Below are positions 17,290-25,919 of a stretch of DNA of 64,000 bases, in pieces (within the stretch, counting starts at the first letter, position 1; the number at the start of each line of letters is the position of its first letter). This DNA comes from Bdellovibrio bacteriovorus (GTDB taxonomy: Bacteria; Bdellovibrionota; Bdellovibrionia; Bdellovibrionales; Bdellovibrionaceae): contig NZ_LUKF01000001.1 in the NCBI RefSeq assembly GCF_001592755.1, forward strand, positions 280,360 through 344,359, in the 5' to 3' direction. The notes below the pieces were generated by a model. The model saw only the letters and a list, made by a program, of their open reading frames with translations, was not told where the DNA came from and made no database searches. Position numbers and translations under genes: made by a program.

Positions 17290-19121
17290 GCTTCGGCTAA
17301 TTCTTGAGACGAAGCCAAGCTTGAGTGCGAAGTCGAGCGACCTCGAACGTCCATTTCCAACTGCGTGATGATTTCATTTAAAAGATGAACTTGCGCAAAG
17401 ACCTCATCCGATGCTTCGGACACTTCCTTCATGCTGTCCTTGTTTTCATTCGTAGCTTTTTCAAAATCGTTAATAAGCTTGGAAATATGAATCAAACCGA
17501 CGGCCTGTTCTTTCGTGGCTCCTGCGATCTCGGTATTTAAAACCGTCACCCTTTGGACGGACGAAACAATATCATGAAGAAGCTTGGCGGCCTGATCAGC
17601 ACGGGCTTGACTTGAATCGACCAGAGTGACGTTTTCTTTTAATAAAGTATTGATCTCTTTCGCCGAAGTAGCACTTTTTTGCGCCAAACTGCGAACGGCG
17701 TCGGCGACAACGGCAAAACCTTTTCCTTGTTCCCCTGCCCGAGCCGCTTCCACAGAGGCATTCAAAGCCAAAAGATTAGTTTGAAACGCGATATCATCGA
17801 TCACTGTGATTGTTTCGACGATTTTTTTAGAACTCAACGCGATATCTTTCATCGAATTCAGAACTGCTAGAATTTCGGCCTGGCCATTCACCGCCGAGGC
17901 GTTTGCATTAGTAGCGACAGCGGCGGCTTGTTGCGAACTTTCCGTGCTCACCTTTAACATGCCATTGATTTCTTCTATGGATGCCGCGGTTTCCTCTATG
18001 GCGGCCGCTTGCTCCGTCACCTTCTGATGAACACTTTGAGAAGCATTTTGCAAGACGGCACTTACTTCTTGGGACGTATCTGCGGATTGCTTCAATCGCG
18101 TGATAGATTTTAAAATCGACGTCAGACTTTGCCCGATCGTGTTTCCAATATAAATGGAAATCAGAATCGTCACTAACAGTGCTAGACCAGAATAAATCAA
18201 AGATTTCGCCCGACCGTCTTGCAGTGTCTGGATTCTGACTTTCAAAAGTACTTCCAATTCGGCATTTGCTACGGACCAGGATGCGAAGCTTTGATCGAGG
18301 GCCTTCATGCTGCTTTGAAATAGAGCTGCTCTTTCAACGCTTTCACCGCGCGAGAGCGCTCTTAATTTATTAATCACTTCTTTCACAGTGCCGGACAATA
18401 AAGATACTTCAGCCGGTATCCTTTCCTGCAAAGACGAAGAAATCCCATAGAAGTTCGGGTCTTCGTTGATCGCCGTCTGGCTGTCAGCAATGATGCGGTT
18501 TAAATCGGACTCTTCTAATTGAGTGGCATAAAGCGCCGCCTGAATACGACGATCAACATCACTTCCGTTGACATAAAGCGCGTCCAGGTTTCCCATGATA
18601 TTCGCAAGACGATCTTGCATTTGCGGCAAAGCCAAAAGCGAAATGTCCATCATGTAGTAACTGTCTAGATCCGGATCCAGAATTAAATTAGAAGTATCGC
18701 CTAAGTGTGTGATCGCTGTTTTTACCGATGAAATGGCTTCATTCCATTTCTTCTCTTTGATCAAAGAAGAGAGCGCTTGCAGGCTTGCGTTCTCGCGTTT
18801 CCTTTTTGCCAATTCAGCATCTGAAAACTGCAATAGGTCTTTGCGAATGTGATATTGGCTTTCTAACTTCTGCAGAGCTTCTTCGGAAGATTTATTTTCC
18901 GTACCTAATTGAAGATGCACGAGCTCTTGCCACAAAGTCTCATAAGATTTCTGAAGCTCATTTCCTTCATACTCTTTTAGTGAGAAGTCAACGTTCACAC
19001 TTTCCGATCTGTACATCAGAACCGTTAAGACAACGATGGGAAGTGTGAAAATAAAAATATTAATTATTAAGCGCCACTTTAAAGGAATCTTTTCCACAAG
19101 AACGTACCTATCTATGAGCAC
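17286..19121 (-). CDS. Methyl-accepting chemotaxis protein
   Basis: About 611 residues. TM1 is near residues 17-37 and TM2 near 312-330, enclosing a periplasmic sensor of about 275 residues that is helical and has no family I recognise. The cytoplasmic part contains the MCP signalling hairpin tip [40 protein letters not shown]. There is no obvious HAMP domain. The GTG at 19121 is used here; a second GTG at 19097 has AGG about 9 nt upstream and is a credible alternative. Confidence 0.88.
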   Translation of the reverse strand: MLIDRYVLVEKIPLKWRLIINIFIFTLPIVVLTVLMYRSESVNVDFSLKEYEGNELQKSYETLWQELVHLQLGTENKSSEEALQKLESQYHIRKDLLQFSDAELAKRKRENASLQALSSLIKEKKWNEAISSVKTAITHLGDTSNLILDPDLDSYYMMDISLLALPQMQDRLANIMGNLDALYVNGSDVDRRIQAALYATQLEESDLNRIIADSQTAINEDPNFYGISSSLQERIPAEVSLLSGTVKEVINKLRALSRGESVERAALFQSSMKALDQSFASWSVANAELEVLLKVRIQTLQDGRAKSLIYSGLALLVTILISIYIGNTIGQSLTSILKSITRLKQSADTSQEVSAVLQNASQSVHQKVTEQAAAIEETAASIEEINGMLKVSTESSQQAAAVATNANASAVNGQAEILAVLNSMKDIALSSKKIVETITVIDDIAFQTNLLALNASVEAARAGEQGKGFAVVADAVRSLAQKSATSAKEINTLLKENVTLVDSSQARADQAAKLLHDIVSSVQRVTVLNTEIAGATKEQAVGLIHISKLINDFEKATNENKDSMKEVSEASDEVFAQVHLLNEIITQLEMDVRGRSTSHSSLASSQELAEA

Positions 19122-19200
19122 AGACTCATGTTTTTATTGTGGAAATAAACAAAGTAGGCCGTCAACGAAGGAACAGGCGCAAAGGTCTTAGGGCCAGTGT

Positions 19201-19248
19201 GTTCGCGCGAACTGGGCGCCGATTCCAGACCCTGTCTGAATCAGCGCC
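19201..19248. repeat. Palindrome plus long imperfect hairpin between MCP and gpx genes
   Basis: A 12-bp perfect palindrome GTTCGCGCGAAC (19201-19212) is followed by a hairpin 19215-19248 with stems GGCGC/GCGCC, GATTC/GAATC and AGAC/GTCT around loop CCT. No T run follows on either strand, so it does not look like a standard terminator; a REP-like element is possible. Confidence 0.5.
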
Positions 19249-19258
19249 GCTGAAACAC

Positions 19259-19804
19259 CTATAGAGCGGCTTCAAGAGCCTTAATAATAATGGGATCCTC
19301 TGGAGTAATATCCGGAGAGAATCGAGCAATCACTTCGCCTTCACGATTGATAAGGAATTTTTCGAAATTCCAAAGGATGTCTTCTTTCTTTTCGCGCACG
19401 ATGCCGTACTCTTTGAGCTGTTGCTCAAAGTTAACACCGTCTTTCAAAGTGGCCGTCGGCTTCTTTTCAATAAGGAAGCGGTAAAGGGGGTGCTGGTCCT
19501 CGCCTTTCACCACGATTTTTTCAAACATTGGAAACTTAATACCAAACTTGCTTTGGCAGAAGCTTTGAATTTCAGCGTTGCTGCCGGGCTCTTGCGCGCC
19601 GAACTCATTTGCGGGAAATCCAAGAATCGTAAATCCCTTTTCCTGGTACTTTTCATAAATCTTTTCCAAGCCTTCGTACTGCGGCGTCAGTCCGCATTCT
19701 GATGCCACATTCACCACCAATGCCACTTTGCCTTTGAAGTTTTCCAAAGGTGTGCTTTCACCGCGGATGTTTTTCATTGTGAAAGCATAAAAACCAGTAC
19801 TCAT
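19259..19804 (-). CDS. Glutathione peroxidase (thiol type)
   Basis: 181 residues. The catalytic set is complete: peroxidatic Cys37 in VNVASECGLT, Gln71 in GFPANEFGAQEPG, and Trp145-Asn146 in ILWNFEKFL. Cys replaces selenocysteine, as in most bacteria, where such enzymes usually take electrons from thioredoxin. AAGGAG before the ATG at 19804 decides the start over an upstream frame extension to 19864. It detoxifies hydroperoxides in the cytoplasm; no signal peptide. Confidence 0.93.
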   Translation of the reverse strand: MSTGFYAFTMKNIRGESTPLENFKGKVALVVNVASECGLTPQYEGLEKIYEKYQEKGFTILGFPANEFGAQEPGSNAEIQSFCQSKFGIKFPMFEKIVVKGEDQHPLYRFLIEKKPTATLKDGVNFEQQLKEYGIVREKKEDILWNFEKFLINREGEVIARFSPDITPEDPIIIKALEAAL

Positions 19805-20053
19805 AGCGAACTCCTTCGTAACTGACTGCGGTTCAGATTCTTGCCGACCTTCGACAGGATTCATTACCGCGATTAGACTCTCACTCTGATCTTAAAGGTG
19901 CAAATCAGAATCTATTTTTAAACGCAGCATCCACCGAGGGTGCATTCCATGAAGTTAATTTTTTTTGTTTGCAGCATTCTGAAATTCTTCCCGAAAAATT
20001 GCCCACTTCCGCCACAGCACCAACAGTGGCAACAACTCCACGGAGATGGGGAA

Positions 20054-21598
20054 ATGAAAAACAGAAGTCTTAGTTTTAAAATATACTTTGTAATGGGCAT
20101 CCTGATTGCAGGATCAATTGTCATTGCCGCTATAGGCCTGAGCCGTATGGGAAAAATCAATGACGCTCTTCACTCTATCGTGGAAGAGAAGTCAGCGCGA
20201 GTCTCTATTGTTAAGGACATTCGTTCTATTTTCTATTTGCAGTTGATGAACGAAAAAAACTACATCCTTGAAAGCGATCCAGAGAAGATGAAAAAAATCG
20301 ATGCGCTGATGGAAACACGCCACGATGAAATTCTTAAACGCGTAGACGCGCTTTATTCGGTATCTACCGAAGTAGGTAAAGAAGAAGCCACCAAGTTTAA
20401 GGCCGCTTATCAAGAATGGTGGAAAAATACTCAGGAGGTGAAAGCCTTTGTCGCATCGGGCGATAAAGGTAAAGCTTTATATCAAAGTCAATCCGTCGGG
20501 CACGAGATTCGCCAAACAAGTGAAGCCATTATTAACGGCAATGTGCAAAGAAATGAAGAGCGCATGTCTAATGATGCTCTTCAGGCAGAGAAAGATTATG
20601 AAGCAGCCAAAACGCTGATGATCACTGCCAGCATCGTGACGATTTTATTAGGCCTCTCTATCGGTGGACTGATCTTGCGATCACTTTCGAAGTCCATCAA
20701 CCAAATCATCGAAAATCTTTCGGCATCTTCGAATCATGTCTCGGCCGCTTCCCAACAAATTGCCTCTGCCTCTGTTGAGTTGTCCGAGGCGACCACTGAA
20801 CAAGCTTCGTCATTGGAAGAAACGGTGGCCACCATTGAAGAACTTTCTTCCATGGTGAAGGTCAACGCGGAAAACGCCGGACAAGCTTCGAAACTTTCAG
20901 GACAAGCCAGTGAAATCGTCGCTCGCGGCGAAAAGGAAATGACTTCATTAATTTCTTCGATGGGAGAGATTTCACAAGACTCAAAGAAAATTTCGGACAT
21001 CATAAACGTGATTGATGATATCGCTTTCCAAACAAATCTTTTGGCATTGAACGCAGCCGTCGAAGCCGCGCGTGCGGGGGAACAAGGAAAAGGTTTTGCG
21101 GTGGTCGCCGAAGCGGTTCGCACTCTAGCCCAACGCAGCTCCATTGCGGCAAAAGACATTGCAGAACTCATCAAGTCCAGTGTCGGGCGTATTGAATACG
21201 GTAGCGAACAAGTAGAAAAAAGCAGTGCTGTTTTAACAGAAATTTTGGGAGCAGTGACGAAAGTAGCGCAACTGAATGAAGAAATTTCGGCGGCTAGCAC
21301 TGAACAATCCAACGGCATCGCCCAAATCAGTAAAGCCATGAATCAACTAGATCAAGTGACACAAGTGAATGCGGCATCTTCCGAGGAGGCCGCGGCATCC
21401 GCCGAAGAACTTTCTGCACAGGCCGATAGTTTGAAGAATGTGATTTCCACACTTGTCCAAGTTGTTAAGGGCAAATCCGAAGACCCTGAAATAGTGCCTG
21501 CCAGCAAGTCACCGGCGAGAGCGTCCGTGAAAATGACATCCACTAGACCCTCGATTTCACACAGTGAAGATTTGCTTCCGTTAAATTCCGCCGGCTAG
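20054..21598 (+). CDS. Methyl-accepting chemotaxis protein with 4HB sensor
   Basis: 514 residues. TM1 at about 10-30 and TM2 near 190-210 flank a roughly 160-residue four-helix-bundle periplasmic sensor (4HB_MCP_1 type, with [32 protein letters not shown]). The cytoplasmic coiled coil holds the tip [41 protein letters not shown] Glu/Gln-rich pattern of methylation heptads is visible around [32 protein letters not shown] supports the ATG at 20054; the open frame back to 19940 is not coding-like. It lacks a C-terminal CheR-docking pentapeptide. Confidence 0.9.
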   Translation: MKNRSLSFKIYFVMGILIAGSIVIAAIGLSRMGKINDALHSIVEEKSARVSIVKDIRSIFYLQLMNEKNYILESDPEKMKKIDALMETRHDEILKRVDALYSVSTEVGKEEATKFKAAYQEWWKNTQEVKAFVASGDKGKALYQSQSVGHEIRQTSEAIINGNVQRNEERMSNDALQAEKDYEAAKTLMITASIVTILLGLSIGGLILRSLSKSINQIIENLSASSNHVSAASQQIASASVELSEATTEQASSLEETVATIEELSSMVKVNAENAGQASKLSGQASEIVARGEKEMTSLISSMGEISQDSKKISDIINVIDDIAFQTNLLALNAAVEAARAGEQGKGFAVVAEAVRTLAQRSSIAAKDIAELIKSSVGRIEYGSEQVEKSSAVLTEILGAVTKVAQLNEEISAASTEQSNGIAQISKAMNQLDQVTQVNAASSEEAAASAEELSAQADSLKNVISTLVQVVKGKSEDPEIVPASKSPARASVKMTSTRPSISHSEDLLPLNSAG

Positions 21599-21635
21599 GT
21601 CTCTTGGGAATTAACAGCAACGTGTAGTTTTTCGC

Positions 21636-21698
21636 AGCCTCCGCTTTTCGCTCTGTAAATTCAAGTTCTTATTTCAGAATTTACAGAGCAGGGAGGCT
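21636..21698 (+). promoter_or_regulatory. Large leader hairpin sequestering the ribosome site of the BON gene
   Basis: Inner stem 21650-21662 / 21677-21689, a perfect 13-bp inverted repeat (GCTCTGTAAATTC / GAATTTACAGAGC). Outer stem AGCCTCC (21636-21642) pairs with GGAGGCT (21692-21698), covering the Shine-Dalgarno GGAGG of the gene at 21704. Five T residues follow, so it could instead act as a terminator or attenuator behind the upstream MCP gene. Confidence 0.7.
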
Positions 21699-21703
21699 TT
21701 TTC

Positions 21704-22186
21704 ATGAGAGATACAAATCCACGATTTCGCCATATCACATCTGATAGCGTCGACTATGGTTTAAGAACCAACGCCGTTCACAACCCGTCTTCAGGTTACA
21801 GCTATTCAGATGCTGAATCTTATGAGTGGGATCGTTCCATGAATCCGAACGTCCGTTACGTTCCAGGAGAGAGCAATCGAGATCTTGCCCGCCGCGACCG
21901 CGACTATTCAGGAGTGGGACCGAAAAACTACCGCCGTACTGACGAACGCATCTATGAAGATGTCTGTGAAGTTTTGTCTCGACATCCTGACATTGATGCC
22001 AGCGAGATTGAAGTTTCAGTGCGTGAAGGCATTGTATTTTTAGATGGCACTGTAGAAACTCGCCGGGTTCGCCAACTCGCTCAAGAAATTATTGATGGGC
22101 TTCCAGGGGTTGAAGACGTCGAGAACTATCTAGACGTCCCTCAAAGAGATCGTGATCGCCGACGTATTGCACGCAGCTTAAGTTAA
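21704..22186 (+). CDS. BON domain protein
   Basis: 160 residues. The first 85 residues are Tyr/Asp/Arg-rich and look disordered. The BON domain (about 88-155) reads RIYEDVCEVLSRHPDIDASEIEVSVREGIVFLDGTVETRRVRQLAQEI, ending in a Arg-rich tail. BON domains bind phospholipid or polysaccharide and mark osmotic-shock proteins such as OsmY, but here there is no signal peptide. Proteins of this layout occur in stress regulons with SWFGD-type repeats. Its ribosome site is buried in the hairpin at 21636-21698. Confidence 0.85.
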   Translation: MRDTNPRFRHITSDSVDYGLRTNAVHNPSSGYSYSDAESYEWDRSMNPNVRYVPGESNRDLARRDRDYSGVGPKNYRRTDERIYEDVCEVLSRHPDIDASEIEVSVREGIVFLDGTVETRRVRQLAQEIIDGLPGVEDVENYLDVPQRDRDRRRIARSLS

Positions 22187-22207
22187 AAGGGGATGTTCTC
22201 CCCTTTT
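22185..22207. terminator. Bidirectional intrinsic terminator
   Basis: 9-bp stem AAAAGGGGA / TCCCCTTTT, loop TGTTC, between the BON gene and the convergent DUF1428 gene. Confidence 0.9.
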
Positions 22208-22209
22208 CT

Positions 22210-22569
22210 TTATTTAGCTAAAACTATCGTCTTAAATCCGCCATAAGCCATCTTGCTCATTTCAAAAGGGCTGTCTTTGGGATCGAAGTTCGTCATAAAA
22301 GGATCCGCCATGACCTTTTTGTTAACGGCATTACGATGCGCTTTGGATTTATAAACTATCCATGAGAACACAACTGTTTCGCCCGGCTTCGTCTTCGCAA
22401 GTTTTGTAAAAGGCATGACTCCTTTCACGTTCAAGTCGTCGCCCACTGTTTCAATGTATTCCAATGCTCCGTACTTCATCCACACTTTAGAGGCCTTTTT
22501 AGACACCTGTTGATACTTTTTAAGTTTCGATTTTTTTATCGCAATTACAAAGCCGTCGACATAAGCCAT
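22210..22569 (-). CDS. DUF1428 family protein
   Basis: 119 residues. MAYVDGFVIAIKKSKLKKYQ and the C-terminal FDPKDSPFEMSKMAYGGFKTIV match DUF1428 (YbaA-like), a dimeric alpha-beta barrel family; the conserved PF-D-x-KRM..GGF ending is present as SPFEMSKMAYGGF, lacking the usual D-x-KRM form. AAAGGAG precedes the ATG. Function unknown. Confidence 0.9.
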   Translation of the reverse strand: MAYVDGFVIAIKKSKLKKYQQVSKKASKVWMKYGALEYIETVGDDLNVKGVMPFTKLAKTKPGETVVFSWIVYKSKAHRNAVNKKVMADPFMTNFDPKDSPFEMSKMAYGGFKTIVLAK

Positions 22570-22698
22570 TGATGAACTCCTTTACGAGATTTAGTTTAGT
22601 GCATGATCAATTTTCTAGGCTCAAAAGCCAAGAAAATAAAGAACTCATACATTTTTCAGGCAATTTTTTGCTTTTTTCAAATATGTAAATTAATGGCT

Positions 22699-23619
22699 CT
22701 AGTCCGCCCTAGAAAAATCTTCGTTTACAAGTTCAAATACCGCAGCCGCACCAGCCATGGAACCACTTGCCGCTGCTTGCAGCACGGATTGCATCATCGT
22801 CATATTGTCTCCGGCCGCAAAAACACCAAGGACGGATGTTTGTTTCATTTCGTTAACTTGATAAAGTCCCATTTCATTTTTTTCGCATCCTAGATTTTGA
22901 CCAATATCCGATTTCATTTGAAACGGAAGAAGCGGAGTTGCAAACAAAGCTTCTCGTTCATTTATAGAACCATCTTCAAACCGGATGCCTCGAAGGTTCA
23001 TTCCCTCAAAAAGCAATCTCTCGATCCGCTTTTCAACGATTTCAATATTATTTTTCTTCATCAACATTTTTAAATCTTCTGAAAAATCGGCGGGGCCGTT
23101 TGTAAACACAGCCACATCTTTAGACAACGCGGAAAACATGGGAATACCGTGCGCAAGAAATTTGCCGTTACCGATGATTCCTAGCTTTTGATTTCTTACT
23201 TCAAAGCCATGGCAATAGGGACAATGAAAGACGGATTTTCCCCACAACTCTTTTATGCCGGGAATAGGGGGCAAACGGTCCTGAATACCGTATGCAAGAA
23301 TCACTTTTCTGAAGTCCTTCACTTCTCCAGAAGAAAAACGAGCGCGAAAATGACTTGAGTTTTTTTCAACCGAAATGACGGAACCGGAAAAGAACTGAAT
23401 CGTGCTATATTTTTCAAGATCCTGACGCGCTTCTTTTCTCCAGGCCGCTGGATGAACTCCGTCTTGAGTCGGAAAGTTGTTCAGATGTTCGGAAGCTTCA
23501 TTGCGAGGTCGAGCATCGTCACACACCAAAGCCGTTCTACCGATACGTCCTAAAGACATTGCGGCACTTAAGCCCGCAGGACCACCACCTATAATAAGTA
23601 CCTCTAGAGTTTTATTCAT
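22699..23619 (-). CDS. Thioredoxin-reductase-like NAD(P)/FAD oxidoreductase
   Basis: 306 residues. FAD-binding GGGPAG at 11-16, redox centre C133-P-Y-C136 in VFHCPYCHGFEV, a second dinucleotide fold at GIIGNGKFLAHG, and the C-terminal GVFAAGDNMTMMQSVLQAAASG that binds FAD. The CPYCHG form and length are those of TrxR-like reductases of the GliT/HlmI type or bacterial 'NAD(P)/FAD-dependent oxidoreductase' paralogues rather than canonical TrxB (CATC). Substrate is unknown. CGGAGGTCGC precedes the ATG. It is divergent from a LysR gene and a 9-bp inverted repeat between them is probably its control site. Confidence 0.9.
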   Translation of the reverse strand: MNKTLEVLIIGGGPAGLSAAMSLGRIGRTALVCDDARPRNEASEHLNNFPTQDGVHPAAWRKEARQDLEKYSTIQFFSGSVISVEKNSSHFRARFSSGEVKDFRKVILAYGIQDRLPPIPGIKELWGKSVFHCPYCHGFEVRNQKLGIIGNGKFLAHGIPMFSALSKDVAVFTNGPADFSEDLKMLMKKNNIEIVEKRIERLLFEGMNLRGIRFEDGSINEREALFATPLLPFQMKSDIGQNLGCEKNEMGLYQVNEMKQTSVLGVFAAGDNMTMMQSVLQAAASGSMAGAAAVFELVNEDFSRAD

Positions 23620-23684
23620 GCGACCTCCGTACCCTTCATTGTAATAGAATCAGGGTGAAACGATAATTGCTAATACGATTGAAT

Positions 23685-23709
23685 TATTGATACTTTTTTG
23701 GTATCAATA
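23685..23709. promoter_or_regulatory. Probable LysR binding site
   Basis: TATTGATAC / GTATCAATA, a perfect 9-bp inverted repeat with a 7-nt spacer, ending 3 nt before the LysR ATG at 23713 and about 65 bp upstream of the divergent reductase gene. Confidence 0.7.
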
Positions 23710-23712
23710 GTT

Positions 23713-24630
23713 ATGGATCTATCTAAACTCAAAGCCTTTGTCGTTGTGGCCGAAGAACTGAACTTTCGTAAAAGTGCGGAAATTCTGGGGATGTCCCAAC
23801 CTCCTCTAACTCGCCTTATTGCCTCGTTGGAAGAGGAACTGGGGACATCTCTTTTTGAAAGAACCACTCGGCACGTCAAGCTCACGGGTGCGGGTGTCTT
23901 CTTGCTTAAAGAAGGAAAAGAAATCCTGAATCGGGCGCAAGGACTAGAATCCGAAATCAGGGCTTTAGGTAAGATGAAGGCCGGAAAGATCAGCATCGCC
24001 TTTTCCTCCACTGGTTTTTTGGCAAACCTCCCTAAAATTATCCGTGAGTTTCAGGATAGATTCCCCAAAATTAAAATTGAGCTTCAACAAGAAACCCGTT
24101 CCGCCATTGTTAAAGGTCTAAAAAGCGGCCGATTTGACGCGGGATTTTTGGAAGGCAGCCTCAAAGAAGAAAATTTTCAGTTCCACCCAGTCCAAGACGA
24201 GAATTTAGGGGTTTTGCTTCCGAAAAATCATCCGCTGAGCCGACGAAAAGAAATTGAATTTAAAGAGCTGAAAGATGAAACCATCATTCTTCATCCGAAG
24301 AAAGACAATAAGGATTTCTACGAGACGATTTCGTACTTATTTGTTCAGGCGGGCATAAAGCCTCTGACCTACGTAAAAAAGGATCACGAAAGCTGTCCTC
24401 TTCTTGTAGCCACGGGAAAAGGAGTTTCTTTGACTATCGCCGCGACTCAAAATTTCGCACCGACAGAAACTCGTTTCGTACCGATTAAAAAACTTTATTT
24501 GCCGGTCAGCGTTTTTTGGGAAAATGAAAATACAAATGCATCCTTAAAGACATTCCTTAGCTTCGTCGTTGAAAATCATGCTCTTTCTAACGGAAAGCCG
24601 GAATGTCTTATGGATGTGATGAGACTTTAG
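23713..24630 (+). CDS. LysR family transcriptional regulator
   Basis: 305 residues. HTH: MDLSKLKAFVVVAEELNFRKSAEILGMSQPPLTRLIASLEEELGTSLFERTTRHVKLT. The effector domain begins near residue 88 (GKISIAFSSTGFLANLPKIIREF), in the BenM/CatM-like group. It is divergent from the thioredoxin-reductase-like gene, its likely target. I chose the ATG at 23713 over a TTG at 23698, which lies inside the inverted repeat. The stop overlaps the convergent coiled-coil gene by 4 nt. Confidence 0.88.
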   Translation: MDLSKLKAFVVVAEELNFRKSAEILGMSQPPLTRLIASLEEELGTSLFERTTRHVKLTGAGVFLLKEGKEILNRAQGLESEIRALGKMKAGKISIAFSSTGFLANLPKIIREFQDRFPKIKIELQQETRSAIVKGLKSGRFDAGFLEGSLKEENFQFHPVQDENLGVLLPKNHPLSRRKEIEFKELKDETIILHPKKDNKDFYETISYLFVQAGIKPLTYVKKDHESCPLLVATGKGVSLTIAATQNFAPTETRFVPIKKLYLPVSVFWENENTNASLKTFLSFVVENHALSNGKPECLMDVMRL

Positions 24631-25229
24631 TGAGACGTGAATTCAGAGTTGAAAGCATGAATACGACGACCGATTGCTGTCAGGCTTTGCTCTAATGAAT
24701 CGGCACCCTGTTCTAGTGTTTTCAATCTAGATACTTGTGCTTCTTTTTTCAAATTTCTGGCTTCATCAATAAGCGGTTCTAGTTGCAATTGAAATGCCGC
24801 TAAACGCATTGCCACTTTGCTTTGCTCTTCATCTGAAATCTGTTCGCCCTCAGGGCGTTTCAAGTCATTCAATGACAGCGTCAATTCACGAACTTTTTCA
24901 CCTAAAGCACGAAATTGTTCCATCTTTTGTTGGTGCTGATTTTGACGAGCTTCTAATTGCTCAGCTTTTGCGGCGACCAAGGCGGCTGCTTTTTCAGCTT
25001 CGGCGCGCGCTTCATTTAATGAAGTCGAAAGTCGAACTACTTCATCAGAAACACCGAGGCCACATTCTGTAAAACGATTCATCAAGCGCTGAACCTGCTC
25101 GAAATCAAAATCAGATTTCAACTCCATCTCATCGATCTTCGCTCCCAGGCGAACAATCTCAGAAAGATAGTTATCGAGTTTTAAAGCGGCTTCTACCAAT
25201 GCAGAGGGATTTTTGATCTTGTTTGTCAT
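24627..25229 (-). CDS. Coiled-coil protein of unknown function
   Basis: 200 residues, almost entirely helical. Residues about 65-130 form a strong coiled coil rich in Ala, Glu, Gln and Lys (LNEARAEAEKAAALVAAKAEQ...), with a second helical stretch to the C-terminus. No signal peptide or membrane segment. No ribosome site is visible before the ATG. I recognise no family; a scaffold or cytoskeletal partner is possible but unsupported. Confidence 0.7.
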   Translation of the reverse strand: MTNKIKNPSALVEAALKLDNYLSEIVRLGAKIDEMELKSDFDFEQVQRLMNRFTECGLGVSDEVVRLSTSLNEARAEAEKAAALVAAKAEQLEARQNQHQQKMEQFRALGEKVRELTLSLNDLKRPEGEQISDEEQSKVAMRLAAFQLQLEPLIDEARNLKKEAQVSRLKTLEQGADSLEQSLTAIGRRIHAFNSEFTSH

Positions 25230-25306
25230 GCCCGGGTTATGGCACAGGCTGATTTTAAAGCCAAATTTTTCGGACGCAGTTTCCGTTACAAGTTCGCCAT
25301 AAAAGC

Positions 25307-25329
25307 AAGGGGTCTAAGAAAGACCCCTT
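25307..25329. terminator. Intrinsic terminator of the MFS-DUF2239 operon
   Basis: 9-bp stem AAGGGGTCT / AGACCCCTT with loop AAGAA, 8 nt after the DUF2239 stop on the minus strand; T-rich sequence lies on both sides. Confidence 0.85.
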
Positions 25330-25337
25330 TTATTTTC

Positions 25338-25919
25338 TTATAAAGCAGGATTCGCCAACATTTGAATATGAGTACGAACATCCTTAGGCCACTTCGCGAT
25401 CAGCTTTTTAAACTTCTCTGCATCTTTGGCAAAAAGAGCTCGCAATGCTTCCTCATAGTCAGGAAGATCTCCGGCCATCACCGTCATAAACTTATAAGTC
25501 GCATCTTGCGCCTGACGAATCAGATCCTTCGCGGCGTTTTTCTTTTTCGCCTCGTCGACCAGTCTTCGCAGCGTCACCGATGCTCCACCGGGTTGCTTTG
25601 CAAGCCAATCCCAGTGTTGGGGTAAGAGAGTCACTTCTTTCGAGGTGACTCCCAGCTTAGGACGACCGGGACCGCCTTTGGCAGGTTCTTCTTCTTTTAA
25701 CAATCCTGATTTTTCAAGTCTTTTTAAAACCGCATCTATCGTTCCTCGAAAATCGACTTCCACCTGTTGACTGGTTTGATTATCAAAGATCAGAATCGCT
25801 GCTTGCGGGTGATTCTCTAGATGCTCCTTCACTTTTAAAGCGACGTCCTTAATACCGCCGCTAGCGATTTTGTGTGAACTGCTAAATGCTGTGCAAGTTT
25901 GTAAATCACTTTGCTGCAT
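25338..25919 (-). CDS. DUF2239 family protein
   Basis: 193 residues. CTAFSSSHKIASGGIKDVALKVKEHLE at the start and the GPGRPKLGVTSKEVTLLPQHWDWLAKQPGGASVTLRRLVDEAKKK block are diagnostic of DUF2239. The latter looks like a ribbon-helix-helix-type DNA-binding segment (GRPKLGVTSKEVTLLPQHWDWL), so a regulatory role is plausible. AAAGGAG lies 8 nt before the ATG at 25919, deciding it over the ATG at 25925. It overlaps the end of the MFS gene, so both are in one operon. Confidence 0.87.
   Translation of the reverse strand: MQQSDLQTCTAFSSSHKIASGGIKDVALKVKEHLENHPQAAILIFDNQTSQQVEVDFRGTIDAVLKRLEKSGLLKEEEPAKGGPGRPKLGVTSKEVTLLPQHWDWLAKQPGGASVTLRRLVDEAKKKNAAKDLIRQAQDATYKFMTVMAGDLPDYEEALRALFAKDAEKFKKLIAKWPKDVRTHIQMLANPAL

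Noticed and set aside
19940..20053. Upstream extension of the second chemoreceptor.
   Set aside because: The extra residues (His/Pro/Gln-rich) are not typical and GGAGATGGGG lies directly before the ATG at 20054.
20734..21339. A 201-codon open frame on the minus strand inside the chemoreceptor gene.
   Set aside because: It is antisense to the conserved signalling domain; the residue composition is Ser/Ala/Thr-rich as expected for a shadow of a coiled coil, and no ribosome site precedes it.
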